Source: Moheibacter stercoris (GTDB lineage: Bacteria > Bacteroidota > Bacteroidia > Flavobacteriales > Weeksellaceae). Taken from it: a stretch of DNA of 64,000 nt. The stretch spans positions 1-64,000 of the forward strand of contig NZ_JBEPMO010000002.1 of assembly GCF_040545805.1 (NCBI RefSeq). The letters are read 5' to 3'. The position numbers were made by a program, and so were the translations under genes. The notes below the pieces were generated by a model. It saw only the letters and a program-made list of their open reading frames with translations, did no database searches and had not been told where the DNA came from. Shown here piece after piece: positions 31,163 through 40,415 of the stretch (position 1 is its first letter; each line of letters opens with the position of its first letter).

Positions 31163-34100
31163 ATGAGTACAAAGTTAAGAGGTTTACTTGTGCTATTTGG
31201 AATCCTTTTCGGAGGAATTTTGATGGCGCAAGAAAAATCAGTTACAGGAACTGTAACTGACGCTAACGGGTTCGCTCTTCCAGATGTGGTCGTAAGATCT
31301 TCCTCAGGAGAAGAAGTGTACACGGATGATGATGGTAAATATTCAATTCAAGCAAGTGAAGGAGACACACTCTTCATTGAATCGCTTGGGATGGATGTTG
31401 TTACTGTAACGGTTGGGGCTAGTAACACCTACAACGCAACATTGCGTGCGGGAGGTTCCATCGAATTAGAAGGTGCTGTCGTAACGGCATTGGGTATTAC
31501 AAGAGATGAAAAAGCTTTGGGGTATTCTGCTCAGAAAGTGGATGGCGACATGTTATCTGCTTCAAGAGTATCAAATCCTTTGAATGCTTTATCAGGTAAT
31601 GTAGCGGGTGTTAACATCGTGAATCCTTCTTCAAACTTAGGTGGTTCTACTAGAATTACGATGAGAGGGGTTACGTCTTTAACACAAGAAAACAGACCAT
31701 TGATTGTTATCGACGGAATTCCAATGAACAATTCCAACTTCAACACGACTACCGCTCAACGTGGTGCAGGTGGACGCGACTATGGAGATATGGCGTATGA
31801 CATCAACCCAGATGACATTGAGTCAATCAACGTTTTGAAAGGAGGACCAGCTGCGGCATTGTATGGTTCAAGAGGTGCAAATGGGGTGATTATGATTACC
31901 ACAAAAAATGCTAAAAAAGGTAGAGATGAAATCGTTTTCAACACTGGATTCTCAGTAGATGCGATCTCATTGTTCCCTGATTTGCAAAATTCATATGGTG
32001 GTGGTTATGGTGATACATTCCAAACTGCAAACATCAATGGAACTACTTATAATTTAGTTCATTATGCAATGGATGAGTCTTGGGGTCCTAAATACGATCC
32101 AAACACTTACGTATTGCCTTGGAATGCATTTGACCCAGAATTCGCAAATGATTATTTAAGACCAGTTCCATGGGTTGCTCCACAAGCTGACGCTAAAGAC
32201 TTCTTCAGAAGTGGTTTAACGTTTACAAATAGTGTTGCATTTGGAAAATCATATGAAAACACATCGGCTCGTTTATCCTTATCAAATGTTGCTCAAAAAG
32301 GGATTGTTCCAAATTCTGAATTAGAAAGAACAACTGTTAACTTATCTGTTGACAATAAATTTAGCGATAAATTAACTGCTTCTGCAGAATTAAACTATAT
32401 CAGCACAGTTGGTTTCAACAGACCAGAAGTTGGATATGGTGACAATAGTGTTATCCAGAAAATGTTCCAGTGGGGGCAAAGACAATTGGATTACAACGTA
32501 TTAAAAGACTATAAATTAAGCACAGGTGAGCAAAGAACTTGGAACAGAAGAGCTTGGAACAATGCTTTACCTCAATATTCTGACAACCCATATTGGACAG
32601 TTTACGAAAATACGTCAACTGATACCAGAGATCGTTTTTATGGAAACGTGAAATTGAAATACGAATTCATGAAAGGATTGTATGCAATTGGAAGTGTGTA
32701 TGGTGATACTTATTCATTTGATATCAACTCACAAGTTGCAATTGGATCACAAGCTCAATCTGGATACGCAGTATCTGAATTTAATTTCACAGAGATGAAC
32801 TACGAAGGTCGTTTACACTTCGATAGAACATGGGGTGATTTCAGCGTAAACTCTTTTGTTGGGGTTAATAGAAGAAACCAAGACAATGAAAATATGCAAG
32901 CCAATACAAATGGTGGATTAATCGTTCCGAATTTGTATAACCTTGGAAACAGTTTAGAAGCTCCAACAGTTTTAAATAGAAAATACAAAAAACGTGTAAA
33001 TAGTATTTTCGGAGGAATTTCATTAGGATTCAAAGACATGTTATTTGTGGATGTTACGGGACGTAATGACTGGTCATCAACATTACCATCAGATAATAAT
33101 TCTTACTTCTATCCTTCTGTATCGGGATCATTTGTATTTTCTCAGTTAATGCCACAGAATGATATCTTAAATTTCGGTAAAATCCGTGGAGGATGGGGAG
33201 AAGTTCGTAATGATACTAATCCAAATGAGTTAATCAATACGTATATTGCTGGTGACCCAGGAATTTTTGGAGGTACTCCAGGATTCTCAAACCAAGCAAA
33301 CAAGAAAAATCCTTTCTTGAAACCAGAGTTAATTTCAACATGGGAAGTTGGTATCGAAGCATCGATGTTCAAAAAACGTTTGATGTTTGACGTAACTTAT
33401 TATGAAAAATTAACAGAAGATTTGATCATGGCTGTACCAGTTTCTCCAGCAACAGGATTTACAACTAAAAACTTGAATTCTGGATCAATGGAAAACAAGG
33501 GTATTGAGGCTTTGGTTACGTTAATCCCTGTTAGAACAAATGATTTTGAATGGGCGTTGACTTGGAACTTTGCGAAAAATGACAACATGGTAATCGACTT
33601 AAATGAAGGATTACAAACAGTTGTATTAGGAAGTGCTCCTTTCGTAGCTCAAATCGCTGCTGTAAAAGGTGAGAAATGGGGTCAAATTAGAGGATCTGAT
33701 TTCGTTTATGACGAAGCAGGTAATAAAGTAGTAGGTGCAAATGGATTGTATTTAAGAACTCCAACTACTAACTTAGGTTCTGTATTACCAGATTACAACA
33801 TGGGATTGAGAAACACATTCTCTTATAAAAATTTAAGCTTAAGTGCTTTGATTGACATGCAAAAAGGAGGAAAATATTTTTCTACTTCCAACATGTGGGG
33901 AATGTATAGTGGTATGTTAGCAGAAACTGCTGCAAACGGAATTCGTGAAAATGGACTTGTAGTTGATGGTGTAACTGGAACTGTTGATTTTTCTGATTTC
34001 GCAACCAATGGCACTTATACAGTAACCAATACAGCTCCAAATTCAACCAACGTTGATGCTCCAGATTATTTTGCACATTACTATTCTGGTCCTACAGCTC

Positions 34101-34354
34101 AAAACGTATTTGATGCAGATTATTTCAAATTGAGAGAGGTAACATTAACTTACTCTTTCCCACAAAGAATGACTGGACCATTTAGCGGTGTTCAATTATC
34201 AGTATATGGTAGAAACTTGTTGACTTGGGGATTGGATAATGACAATTTTGATCCAGAAATGTCTTCAACAGGTAGTGGAAATATCCAAGGTCTTGAAGGA
34301 GGTAACTTACCGCCAGTAAGATCAATCGGTATGAATGTTAGATTACAATTTTAA
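31163..34354 (+). CDS. SusC/RagA-family TonB-linked outer membrane protein
   Basis: 1063 residues. Signal peptide ending LMAQ (1-23), carboxypeptidase-regulatory-like domain (VTGTVTDANGFALPDVVV, about 28-105), plug domain (LSGNVAGVNIVNPSS...RPLIVIDGIPMNN, about 125-250), then a 22-strand barrel to the C-terminus. With the following SusD protein it should form a nutrient-import complex in the outer membrane. No glycosidase or peptidase gene is adjacent, so the substrate is open. A near -7 box (TAATTTAG, 31126-31133) lies 29 nt upstream. Confidence 0.95.
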   Translation: MSTKLRGLLVLFGILFGGILMAQEKSVTGTVTDANGFALPDVVVRSSSGEEVYTDDDGKYSIQASEGDTLFIESLGMDVVTVTVGASNTYNATLRAGGSIELEGAVVTALGITRDEKALGYSAQKVDGDMLSASRVSNPLNALSGNVAGVNIVNPSSNLGGSTRITMRGVTSLTQENRPLIVIDGIPMNNSNFNTTTAQRGAGGRDYGDMAYDINPDDIESINVLKGGPAAALYGSRGANGVIMITTKNAKKGRDEIVFNTGFSVDAISLFPDLQNSYGGGYGDTFQTANINGTTYNLVHYAMDESWGPKYDPNTYVLPWNAFDPEFANDYLRPVPWVAPQADAKDFFRSGLTFTNSVAFGKSYENTSARLSLSNVAQKGIVPNSELERTTVNLSVDNKFSDKLTASAELNYISTVGFNRPEVGYGDNSVIQKMFQWGQRQLDYNVLKDYKLSTGEQRTWNRRAWNNALPQYSDNPYWTVYENTSTDTRDRFYGNVKLKYEFMKGLYAIGSVYGDTYSFDINSQVAIGSQAQSGYAVSEFNFTEMNYEGRLHFDRTWGDFSVNSFVGVNRRNQDNENMQANTNGGLIVPNLYNLGNSLEAPTVLNRKYKKRVNSIFGGISLGFKDMLFVDVTGRNDWSSTLPSDNNSYFYPSVSGSFVFSQLMPQNDILNFGKIRGGWGEVRNDTNPNELINTYIAGDPGIFGGTPGFSNQANKKNPFLKPELISTWEVGIEASMFKKRLMFDVTYYEKLTEDLIMAVPVSPATGFTTKNLNSGSMENKGIEALVTLIPVRTNDFEWALTWNFAKNDNMVIDLNEGLQTVVLGSAPFVAQIAAVKGEKWGQIRGSDFVYDEAGNKVVGANGLYLRTPTTNLGSVLPDYNMGLRNTFSYKNLSLSALIDMQKGGKYFSTSNMWGMYSGMLAETAANGIRENGLVVDGVTGTVDFSDFATNGTYTVTNTAPNSTNVDAPDYFAHYYSGPTAQNVFDADYFKLREVTLTYSFPQRMTGPFSGVQLSVYGRNLLTWGLDNDNFDPEMSSTGSGNIQGLEGGNLPPVRSIGMNVRLQF

Positions 34355-34365
34355 TAAACAGATTT

Positions 34366-35958
34366 ATGAAAACTATAAAAAATAAATTCATAATAGGAAT
34401 TATGGGATTAGGTCTATTAGGACTTAATGCTTGTACAGAAAATCTGGAAGAAATCAACACAGATTTAAATTTTCCAGAGGTAGTTCCTACCAATATGATT
34501 TTTAGCGAAGCCAACAGAATGTTTGTAGACAATACACGTGATGGTTGGTGGTCTGCTAGAATGACGCTTCCTTGGATGCAGTATTCTGCCCAATTGGCTT
34601 ATACCGAAGAGGATTCTTATCAATATAGAGAAACTCAAACTACAAATGGTTGGAACATTATTTATCGCCAAACACAAAACTTGAAATCAATCATCGATTT
34701 TTGTGAAAATCCAGAAACTTCGGTTCAAATGGCGGCTTATGGTAATTTGGACAACCAAATTGCTGCGAGTAGAGTAATGCTTGCGTACATGTTTGATCAA
34801 TTAGCAAGTCACTTTGGTGATATTCCTTATTGGTCTTACGGAACAACAGATCCAGATTTTCAAGCATTGCAAATTGATGAGTACCTTCAACCAAAGTATG
34901 CTCCTCAATCAAAAGTTTATGCAGATATTCTGAAAGAATTAAAAGAGGCAAGTGAGCAATTCAATACAAGCGAGCCTGTATTTACTTCTGGAGATAACAT
35001 TTATGGAGGTGATGCTGTTAAATGGAAAAAATTTGCTAATTCATTGCGATTGAGAATTGCAAACAGAATTAAATCAGTTTATCCAGAAGCAAATTCACAC
35101 ATCAATGATGCTATTGCAAGTGGAGTATTTACTTCCAATGCAGATAACGCAGTTCATTCATTCTATTCTTCTTCAACAGAAGCGAGCCCATTCTGGCAAA
35201 CATTCTTTGTGGACAATAGAACAGACTTTGCAACCAATAGTGAATTCATCAATTTATTGAAAGGTGAGTCTGGAGATTATGGTGTAGATCCAAGATTACA
35301 AAAAATGGCTGCCCCAATTGGAGTTGAACCTGCAGATGTAACAAGTGGTAACTATTCTGAAACTTCAGATTTGTCTCAATACAAAGGAATGCCTTATGGT
35401 CTACCAGCTGGTAGAGTTGCTGACAATGGTGTTGTTGGTTTAACTTCTTTTGTATCTGCTGAAATCCTTTCTCCAACTTATGGTGAAGTTTTAATGGAGT
35501 ATTCTGAAGTAGAATTCTTATTATCAGAAGTTAATAATTGGAGCCAATCTAACTATGAAGCTGGTGTAAGAGCATCTATGGAAAAATGGGGTGTTGCTCC
35601 AAGTGCTATCGATGCATACGTAGCAAATTTACCTGCTGCTAACATGGAACATGTAATCACTCAGAAATATATCGCATTGTACATGCAACCACAAGAAGCA
35701 TGGTGTGAATATAGAAGAACTGGATACCCAGACGGTGATATCTTATTATTACCTGGTGGAACTGGAAACGAATTAAATGGTGATCCATATGTATTTGTTC
35801 CAATGATGTCAGGAAATGTTATCGCTACCGATATTCCTTATCGTGTAAGATATCCTCAATCTGAATTGAACACCAATGCCAACAACTACAATGATGCAGT
35901 TCAGGCAATGGGTGGAGCAGATGAAATCAATGTTAAACTTTGGTGGGACGTTAACTAA
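34366..35958 (+). CDS. SusD/RagB-family lipoprotein
   Basis: 530 residues. Lipobox GLNA-C23 followed by TENLEEIN. The helical SusD-like fold is seen in the TPR-type segments (GNLDNQIAASRVMLAYMFDQLASHFGDIPYWSYG) and the C-terminal AWCEYRRTGYPDGDILLLPG of the SusD-like_2 branch, which is often found with oligopeptide or unassigned importers. It sits 11 nt behind the SusC gene. A terminator follows. Confidence 0.93.
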   Translation: MKTIKNKFIIGIMGLGLLGLNACTENLEEINTDLNFPEVVPTNMIFSEANRMFVDNTRDGWWSARMTLPWMQYSAQLAYTEEDSYQYRETQTTNGWNIIYRQTQNLKSIIDFCENPETSVQMAAYGNLDNQIAASRVMLAYMFDQLASHFGDIPYWSYGTTDPDFQALQIDEYLQPKYAPQSKVYADILKELKEASEQFNTSEPVFTSGDNIYGGDAVKWKKFANSLRLRIANRIKSVYPEANSHINDAIASGVFTSNADNAVHSFYSSSTEASPFWQTFFVDNRTDFATNSEFINLLKGESGDYGVDPRLQKMAAPIGVEPADVTSGNYSETSDLSQYKGMPYGLPAGRVADNGVVGLTSFVSAEILSPTYGEVLMEYSEVEFLLSEVNNWSQSNYEAGVRASMEKWGVAPSAIDAYVANLPAANMEHVITQKYIALYMQPQEAWCEYRRTGYPDGDILLLPGGTGNELNGDPYVFVPMMSGNVIATDIPYRVRYPQSELNTNANNYNDAVQAMGGADEINVKLWWDVN

Positions 35959-35986
35959 TCTCATTTATAACATAGAATTTAATAAG

Positions 35987-36010
35987 AACCCCGCAGACGC
36001 GGGGTTTTTT
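35987..36010 (+). terminator. Terminator of the susC-susD unit
   Basis: AACCCCGC-AGAC-GCGGGGTT, 8-bp stem (35987-36006), with T's to 36010. Confidence 0.9.
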
Positions 36011-36026
36011 ATTGGCCATAATTCCT

Positions 36027-36034
36027 TAATTTTG
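36027..36034 (+). promoter_or_regulatory. rarA -7 box TAATTTTG
   Basis: Exact TAnnTTTG match 19 nt before the ATG at 36054. Confidence 0.6.
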
Positions 36035-36053
36035 ACTTCAAATATTCGTAAAA

Positions 36054-37331
36054 ATGAATTCCCCATTAGCAGAAAGAATGCGCCCCAAAACTTTAGAAGA
36101 ATTCATCAATCAAAAACACTTGGTTGGTGAGAACTCTCCTATTCGCATCATGCTAAAAACAGGTCATATTGCGTCCATGATTTTCTGGGGACCTCCTGGT
36201 ACTGGAAAAACAACTTTAGCTCAACTAATCTCAGAATTATCCAATCGTTCCTTCTTTGAATTAAGTGCGATTAATTCTGGCGTGAAAGAAGTTCGTGAAA
36301 TCATTGAAAAGGCAAAAAATCAAAATTTATTTTCAGGAGAGCAATCTCCAATTCTATTCATCGACGAAATCCACAGATTCAACAAAACCCAACAAGATAG
36401 TTTGCTCGGTGCCGTTGAAAAAGGATGGATTACCCTCATTGGTGCTACGACGGAAAATCCAAGTTTCGAAGTGGTTCCCGCACTATTGTCGAGATGTCAA
36501 GTCTATACCTTGAAATCTTTAGAAAGAAAGGATTTAGATGAATTGATTGAGCGAGCTCTAAAGGAAGATGAGACCCTATCCAAAAAAAAGGTTGAAATCA
36601 AAGAAACCGAAGCTCTATTACGCTTTTCGGGAGGAGATGCTAGAAAACTTTTAAATGGTTTGGAACTCGTTATCAATAGTGCAGGAGACGGGAAAATCAG
36701 TTTAACCAATGAATTAATCACGCAATCCATTCAGCAAAATCTTTCCCTTTATGATAAATCGGGCGAAATGCATTATGACATCATTTCAGCCTTTATCAAA
36801 TCCATACGTGGTTCTGATCCCAATGGAGCAGTCTATTGGTTGGCTCGAATGATTGAAGGTGGTGAAGATTTGAAATTTATCGCGAGAAGGTTGCTAATTT
36901 TAGCATCAGAAGATATTGGAAACGCCAATCCAACTGCTTTAGTGATTGCCAACAATTCCTTCCAAGCTGTTACCACAATTGGGTATCCAGAAGCACGAAT
37001 TATTTTAAGTCAATGTGCCGTTTATTTAGCAAATTCACCAAAAAGCAATTCCACCTATGAAGCCATTGGAAAAGCTCAACAATTGGTTAGACAAACTGGC
37101 GATTTACCCGTTCCGCTTCATTTGCGAAATGCTCCAAGTAAATTGATGAAAGATTTGGATTATGGCAAGGAATATAAATATGCTCATTCCTACGAAAACA
37201 ATTTCGTGAACCAAGAATTTTTACCTTCCGAATTATCGGGAACCACTTTGTACGAACCAGGGCTGAACGCAAGAGAACAAGCCGACAAAGAAAATTTGCA
37301 TCGAAAATGGAAAGGTAAATACGGATATTAA
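36054..37331 (+). CDS. rarA: Replication-associated recombination protein RarA (MgsA)
   Basis: 425 residues. AAA+ ATPase: Walker A WGPPGTGKTT (about 43-52), Walker B ILFIDEIHRFNK, sensor 1 IGATTENPSFE, and the C-terminal RarA domain (RGSDPNGAVYWLARMIEGGEDLKFIARRLLILASEDIG). It acts at stalled replication forks and is related to clamp-loader subunits. An archaemetzincin-like gene follows after 32 nt on the same strand. Confidence 0.96.
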   Translation: MNSPLAERMRPKTLEEFINQKHLVGENSPIRIMLKTGHIASMIFWGPPGTGKTTLAQLISELSNRSFFELSAINSGVKEVREIIEKAKNQNLFSGEQSPILFIDEIHRFNKTQQDSLLGAVEKGWITLIGATTENPSFEVVPALLSRCQVYTLKSLERKDLDELIERALKEDETLSKKKVEIKETEALLRFSGGDARKLLNGLELVINSAGDGKISLTNELITQSIQQNLSLYDKSGEMHYDIISAFIKSIRGSDPNGAVYWLARMIEGGEDLKFIARRLLILASEDIGNANPTALVIANNSFQAVTTIGYPEARIILSQCAVYLANSPKSNSTYEAIGKAQQLVRQTGDLPVPLHLRNAPSKLMKDLDYGKEYKYAHSYENNFVNQEFLPSELSGTTLYEPGLNAREQADKENLHRKWKGKYGY

Positions 37332-37363
37332 AATATATTCGTTTTACCCAAAACAACTTCTTC

Positions 37364-37966
37364 ATGCGAATCCTTATAATGATCATTGTATCTTTCTTTT
37401 TTCTCCAATGCAAATCAATCAATGAACAAAAAGGTTTAGAGATTACGATGGTAAATTTTGAGAAAGTTCCTGAAGATTATGTTTCGTCTTCCATACAAAC
37501 ACTTCAAGAAAACTTCAAGATTGACACCATTCATTTGATTCCATCCAATTTACCAAAGGAAACCTTTTATGCACCAAGAAATAGATATCGTGCTGACAAA
37601 CTCATCAAACATCTAAAAGAGGAATATTCAACCCAAAAAGTAATCGGACTGACGACACATGATATTTCTACCACCATTGGAAAACATGAAGATTGGGGAA
37701 TTATGGGTCTAGCCTATCGACCTGGAAAATCATGTATTGTATCTACACACCGAACATTCAGAGGAGCAAAAAATGAAAAGCACAAACAAGAAAGATTAGC
37801 CAAAGTGGTAACGCACGAATTTGGACATACTTTGGGATTGCCTCATTGCAAAAATTCCGAAACCTGTGTGATGCGCGATGCCAATGGAAAAGTTTCAACC
37901 GTCGATGAAGTAACCGAATTTTGCTCTAGTTGTCGAAATCAAATTCGACATTTCCTCCAAGATTAA
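37364..37966 (+). CDS. Archaemetzincin-like zinc protease, lipoprotein
   Basis: 200 residues. Lipobox FFLQ-C16. The zinc motif HEFGHTLGLPHC (His151 onward) is followed by Cys-Val-Met and then CSSC 16 residues later. This is nearly the archaemetzincin pattern HExxHxxGx3Cx4CxMx17CxxC, with one spacer longer and one shorter by a residue: the second zinc is likely structural. Archaemetzincins are aminopeptidase-like or of unknown substrate. A signal for lipidation puts this one in the envelope. Its stop codon overlaps that of the convergent receptor gene. Confidence 0.85.
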   Translation: MRILIMIIVSFFFLQCKSINEQKGLEITMVNFEKVPEDYVSSSIQTLQENFKIDTIHLIPSNLPKETFYAPRNRYRADKLIKHLKEEYSTQKVIGLTTHDISTTIGKHEDWGIMGLAYRPGKSCIVSTHRTFRGAKNEKHKQERLAKVVTHEFGHTLGLPHCKNSETCVMRDANGKVSTVDEVTEFCSSCRNQIRHFLQD

Positions 37967-40347
37967 AATTCAAATATCAACCCAAAATAAGGCAAGATTG
38001 TATTTCGGTCTTGTTCCCCAATTTCCAATAAATAAGATTGTTCTTCCAAAGGTGCTTCTGGATTGGAAATGATTGGCAAATTGTTTTCATCGCGCTGCAA
38101 ATTCACCACAGGTAAAGCACTTGGATTTTTAGATCCGTAGGCATTCACCAAATCCAGATACGCTGTCAATTGCCATTTTTTGAACGCCCATTTCTTTTCA
38201 ACTCGAATATCCAATTGATGAGACAAATTTCCTCTTAAGCTATTCAATTCTGCATTATTTTGAATCGGACCATTGGATATATTCCAAATCGAAACCTGCG
38301 CACTTCTGTCTAAATCAAAAGGAGTTTCAGGAATGCCACTTTGCATACGAAATCTTGCTCCCAAATTCCAATTTCGTTTGAAATATTTCCCAGCAGATAA
38401 GGTCAAAATATGGCGGGAATCCCAAGCTGATGGAATCAATTCTCCTTCTGAATTTGAGAATTTAGAGTAGCCAAATGTATACGCCATGATTCCGTAAAAA
38501 TCATTGGTTGTTCTTTTTTGCATCAAAATTTCCACTCCATAGGATTCCCCCTTTCCTCGAGCATCCAAAGGTTCATTTCCTACAACACCAAAATCACCTC
38601 CTAAATTTGCTAAACTCACTTGATTTCGCAAAGAGAACGGATAATTCTGATAGTGTTTGTAATAACCTTCTACGGTAATTCTCAAATTGTTTTTCCCATT
38701 GTATTCCACTCCCGCTACCAACTGAGAATTTTGAATGTATTTCAATGTTTTTTCATTCACCAATTCATTGTCTAGTTGAAATCCGAGTGCTGTATAAGCC
38801 GGCAATTGATGGTAAATTCCTGTATTAAAATTGAAGCTCCAACTAGGTGAAAACTTGTAATTCAAGGACAATCTTGGTGAAAATTGCTCCAATGGATTAT
38901 TGGTATTGGATGAATAATCGGAACCATCAAAACGTAAACCTAACGAAACTTGCAATTTATCTTGCCAGAATTTCCTAGCTGTCTGTGCATAAATTCCATA
39001 TTGTGCTATATCTTGATTGACATCCAACTGATCATACGCAATCGTATTTTGAGTCACAGATCGAATGGTGGATTCATTTTTATATTTGGCGAAATTCAAA
39101 TTCCCTCCAAATGAAACCTGATAATTTACCCATCTCAAATTGCGATCTACACGTATTTTGTTTTCAATTTCTTGCGAATGATAATCCAACAACAAATTGT
39201 CTGGTTTTTCAATGTTTCGATAGTATTTGATTGCTTGATTGTCCAATCTATTTTGTCCATAGGTAAACAACCAACTTCCATTGCCCACTAAGTGTTTGTA
39301 TCCTGCTCCCAACGTATAATTCCATTGAGGCGAATTGGGCAAACGTTCAATCAAGGTTAAATTGCTTAAAGTTGGCTCTGCTTCTTCGTTGAATTCAAAT
39401 TTATCGATCGCGCCAATTCCGATGAAATACAATTCATCTCCCGAACGAAACTTTTTCGAAACTTTGAAATTTGCATCGTAATAAGAAGGCAAGAATGGCA
39501 AACCTATTGCGTTAAACAAATACTGTAAATTCGATTTTCTTACGGAAAACAAACCTGTCCAAGATTGATCTTTGCTCAAAGGTCCATCGGCCATTAATTG
39601 AAAATCATCGGTTCCTAAAACCGCTTTGAAACCGATTTTATCTTTCCTCGCTTGTTTCAAATTAAATTCAAATAGAGAAGACAAGGCACCATTTCGTTTC
39701 GCAGGAAATGCACCACTATAAAAATCTACATCTTGAATAAAATCAACGGCCAAAATTCCTCGTGGACCACCACTCGCACCTTGGGTTTGAAAATGATTGA
39801 TAACGGGAACTTCTATTCCATCCACATAAAACTTATTTTCGCTGGAAGCTCCTCCTCTGATGAACAAATCGTTTCGAAAAGTTGCTGTTGATCCAACACC
39901 TGGAAAACTTAAAATCGCTTTGGAAACATCACGATTAGAACCTGCAGCTTTTTGAACTTCTTCACTGGAAATATTTCGGAGTGAAATAGGACTTTCAGGC
40001 GTTTTCTTATAGGTTTGTTTGACCAAAATCAATTCATTTAATTCTTCTGTTTGTGCATACAATCCGATGGAATAACTAAGGTTTTGATTGGGCAAAATTT
40101 GAATATCATCCAAATAACCCGATGAGTATCCTATTGCTGAAATTTCAAAGCTATAGGTTTCCTGAACCAAACTATCGATTTGGACATTTCCATTTCCTTC
40201 AAAATAACGGTCATCATTCAATACCGTAACCATTGCTTCGATAGGCTTTTTCGTAAAATCATCGTATACGTTGATATTGACACGGCCAAATTGAGCAAAC
40301 AATGTTGTACTTAGAGCAAGAAAAAAAATGGTTGAGCTAAAACGCAT
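37963..40347 (-). CDS. TonB-dependent receptor
   Basis: 794 residues. Signal peptide ending LFAQ (1-19), carboxypeptidase-regulatory-like domain (NINVYDDFTKKPIEAMVTVLN), plug domain (SKAILSFPGVGSTATFRNDLFIRGG...FYVDGIEVPVINHF, about 140-200), then a barrel ending in LPYFGLIFEF with C-terminal Phe. A general outer membrane importer; ligand unknown. No siderophore, heme or B12 genes are adjacent. Monocistronic with a -7 box TAATTTTG at 40365-40372. Confidence 0.93.
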   Translation of the reverse strand: MRFSSTIFFLALSTTLFAQFGRVNINVYDDFTKKPIEAMVTVLNDDRYFEGNGNVQIDSLVQETYSFEISAIGYSSGYLDDIQILPNQNLSYSIGLYAQTEELNELILVKQTYKKTPESPISLRNISSEEVQKAAGSNRDVSKAILSFPGVGSTATFRNDLFIRGGASSENKFYVDGIEVPVINHFQTQGASGGPRGILAVDFIQDVDFYSGAFPAKRNGALSSLFEFNLKQARKDKIGFKAVLGTDDFQLMADGPLSKDQSWTGLFSVRKSNLQYLFNAIGLPFLPSYYDANFKVSKKFRSGDELYFIGIGAIDKFEFNEEAEPTLSNLTLIERLPNSPQWNYTLGAGYKHLVGNGSWLFTYGQNRLDNQAIKYYRNIEKPDNLLLDYHSQEIENKIRVDRNLRWVNYQVSFGGNLNFAKYKNESTIRSVTQNTIAYDQLDVNQDIAQYGIYAQTARKFWQDKLQVSLGLRFDGSDYSSNTNNPLEQFSPRLSLNYKFSPSWSFNFNTGIYHQLPAYTALGFQLDNELVNEKTLKYIQNSQLVAGVEYNGKNNLRITVEGYYKHYQNYPFSLRNQVSLANLGGDFGVVGNEPLDARGKGESYGVEILMQKRTTNDFYGIMAYTFGYSKFSNSEGELIPSAWDSRHILTLSAGKYFKRNWNLGARFRMQSGIPETPFDLDRSAQVSIWNISNGPIQNNAELNSLRGNLSHQLDIRVEKKWAFKKWQLTAYLDLVNAYGSKNPSALPVVNLQRDENNLPIISNPEAPLEEQSYLLEIGEQDRNTILPYFGLIFEF

Positions 40348-40364
40348 TGGGAGTTTATTTGCAA

Positions 40365-40372
40365 CAAAATTA
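40365..40372 (-). promoter_or_regulatory. -7 box TAATTTTG of the TonB-dependent receptor gene
   Basis: Exact TAnnTTTG match 17 nt before the ATG at 40347. Confidence 0.6.
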
Positions 40373-40415
40373 CAAACAACCTCCCAAACTTATCTTTTTA
40401 ATTTTTATTGAATTT

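Noticed and set aside
31163..35958. Complete polysaccharide utilisation locus around the SusC/SusD pair
   Set aside because: Neighbours are rnhB and rarA; no glycoside hydrolase, sulfatase or SusR-like regulator is present.
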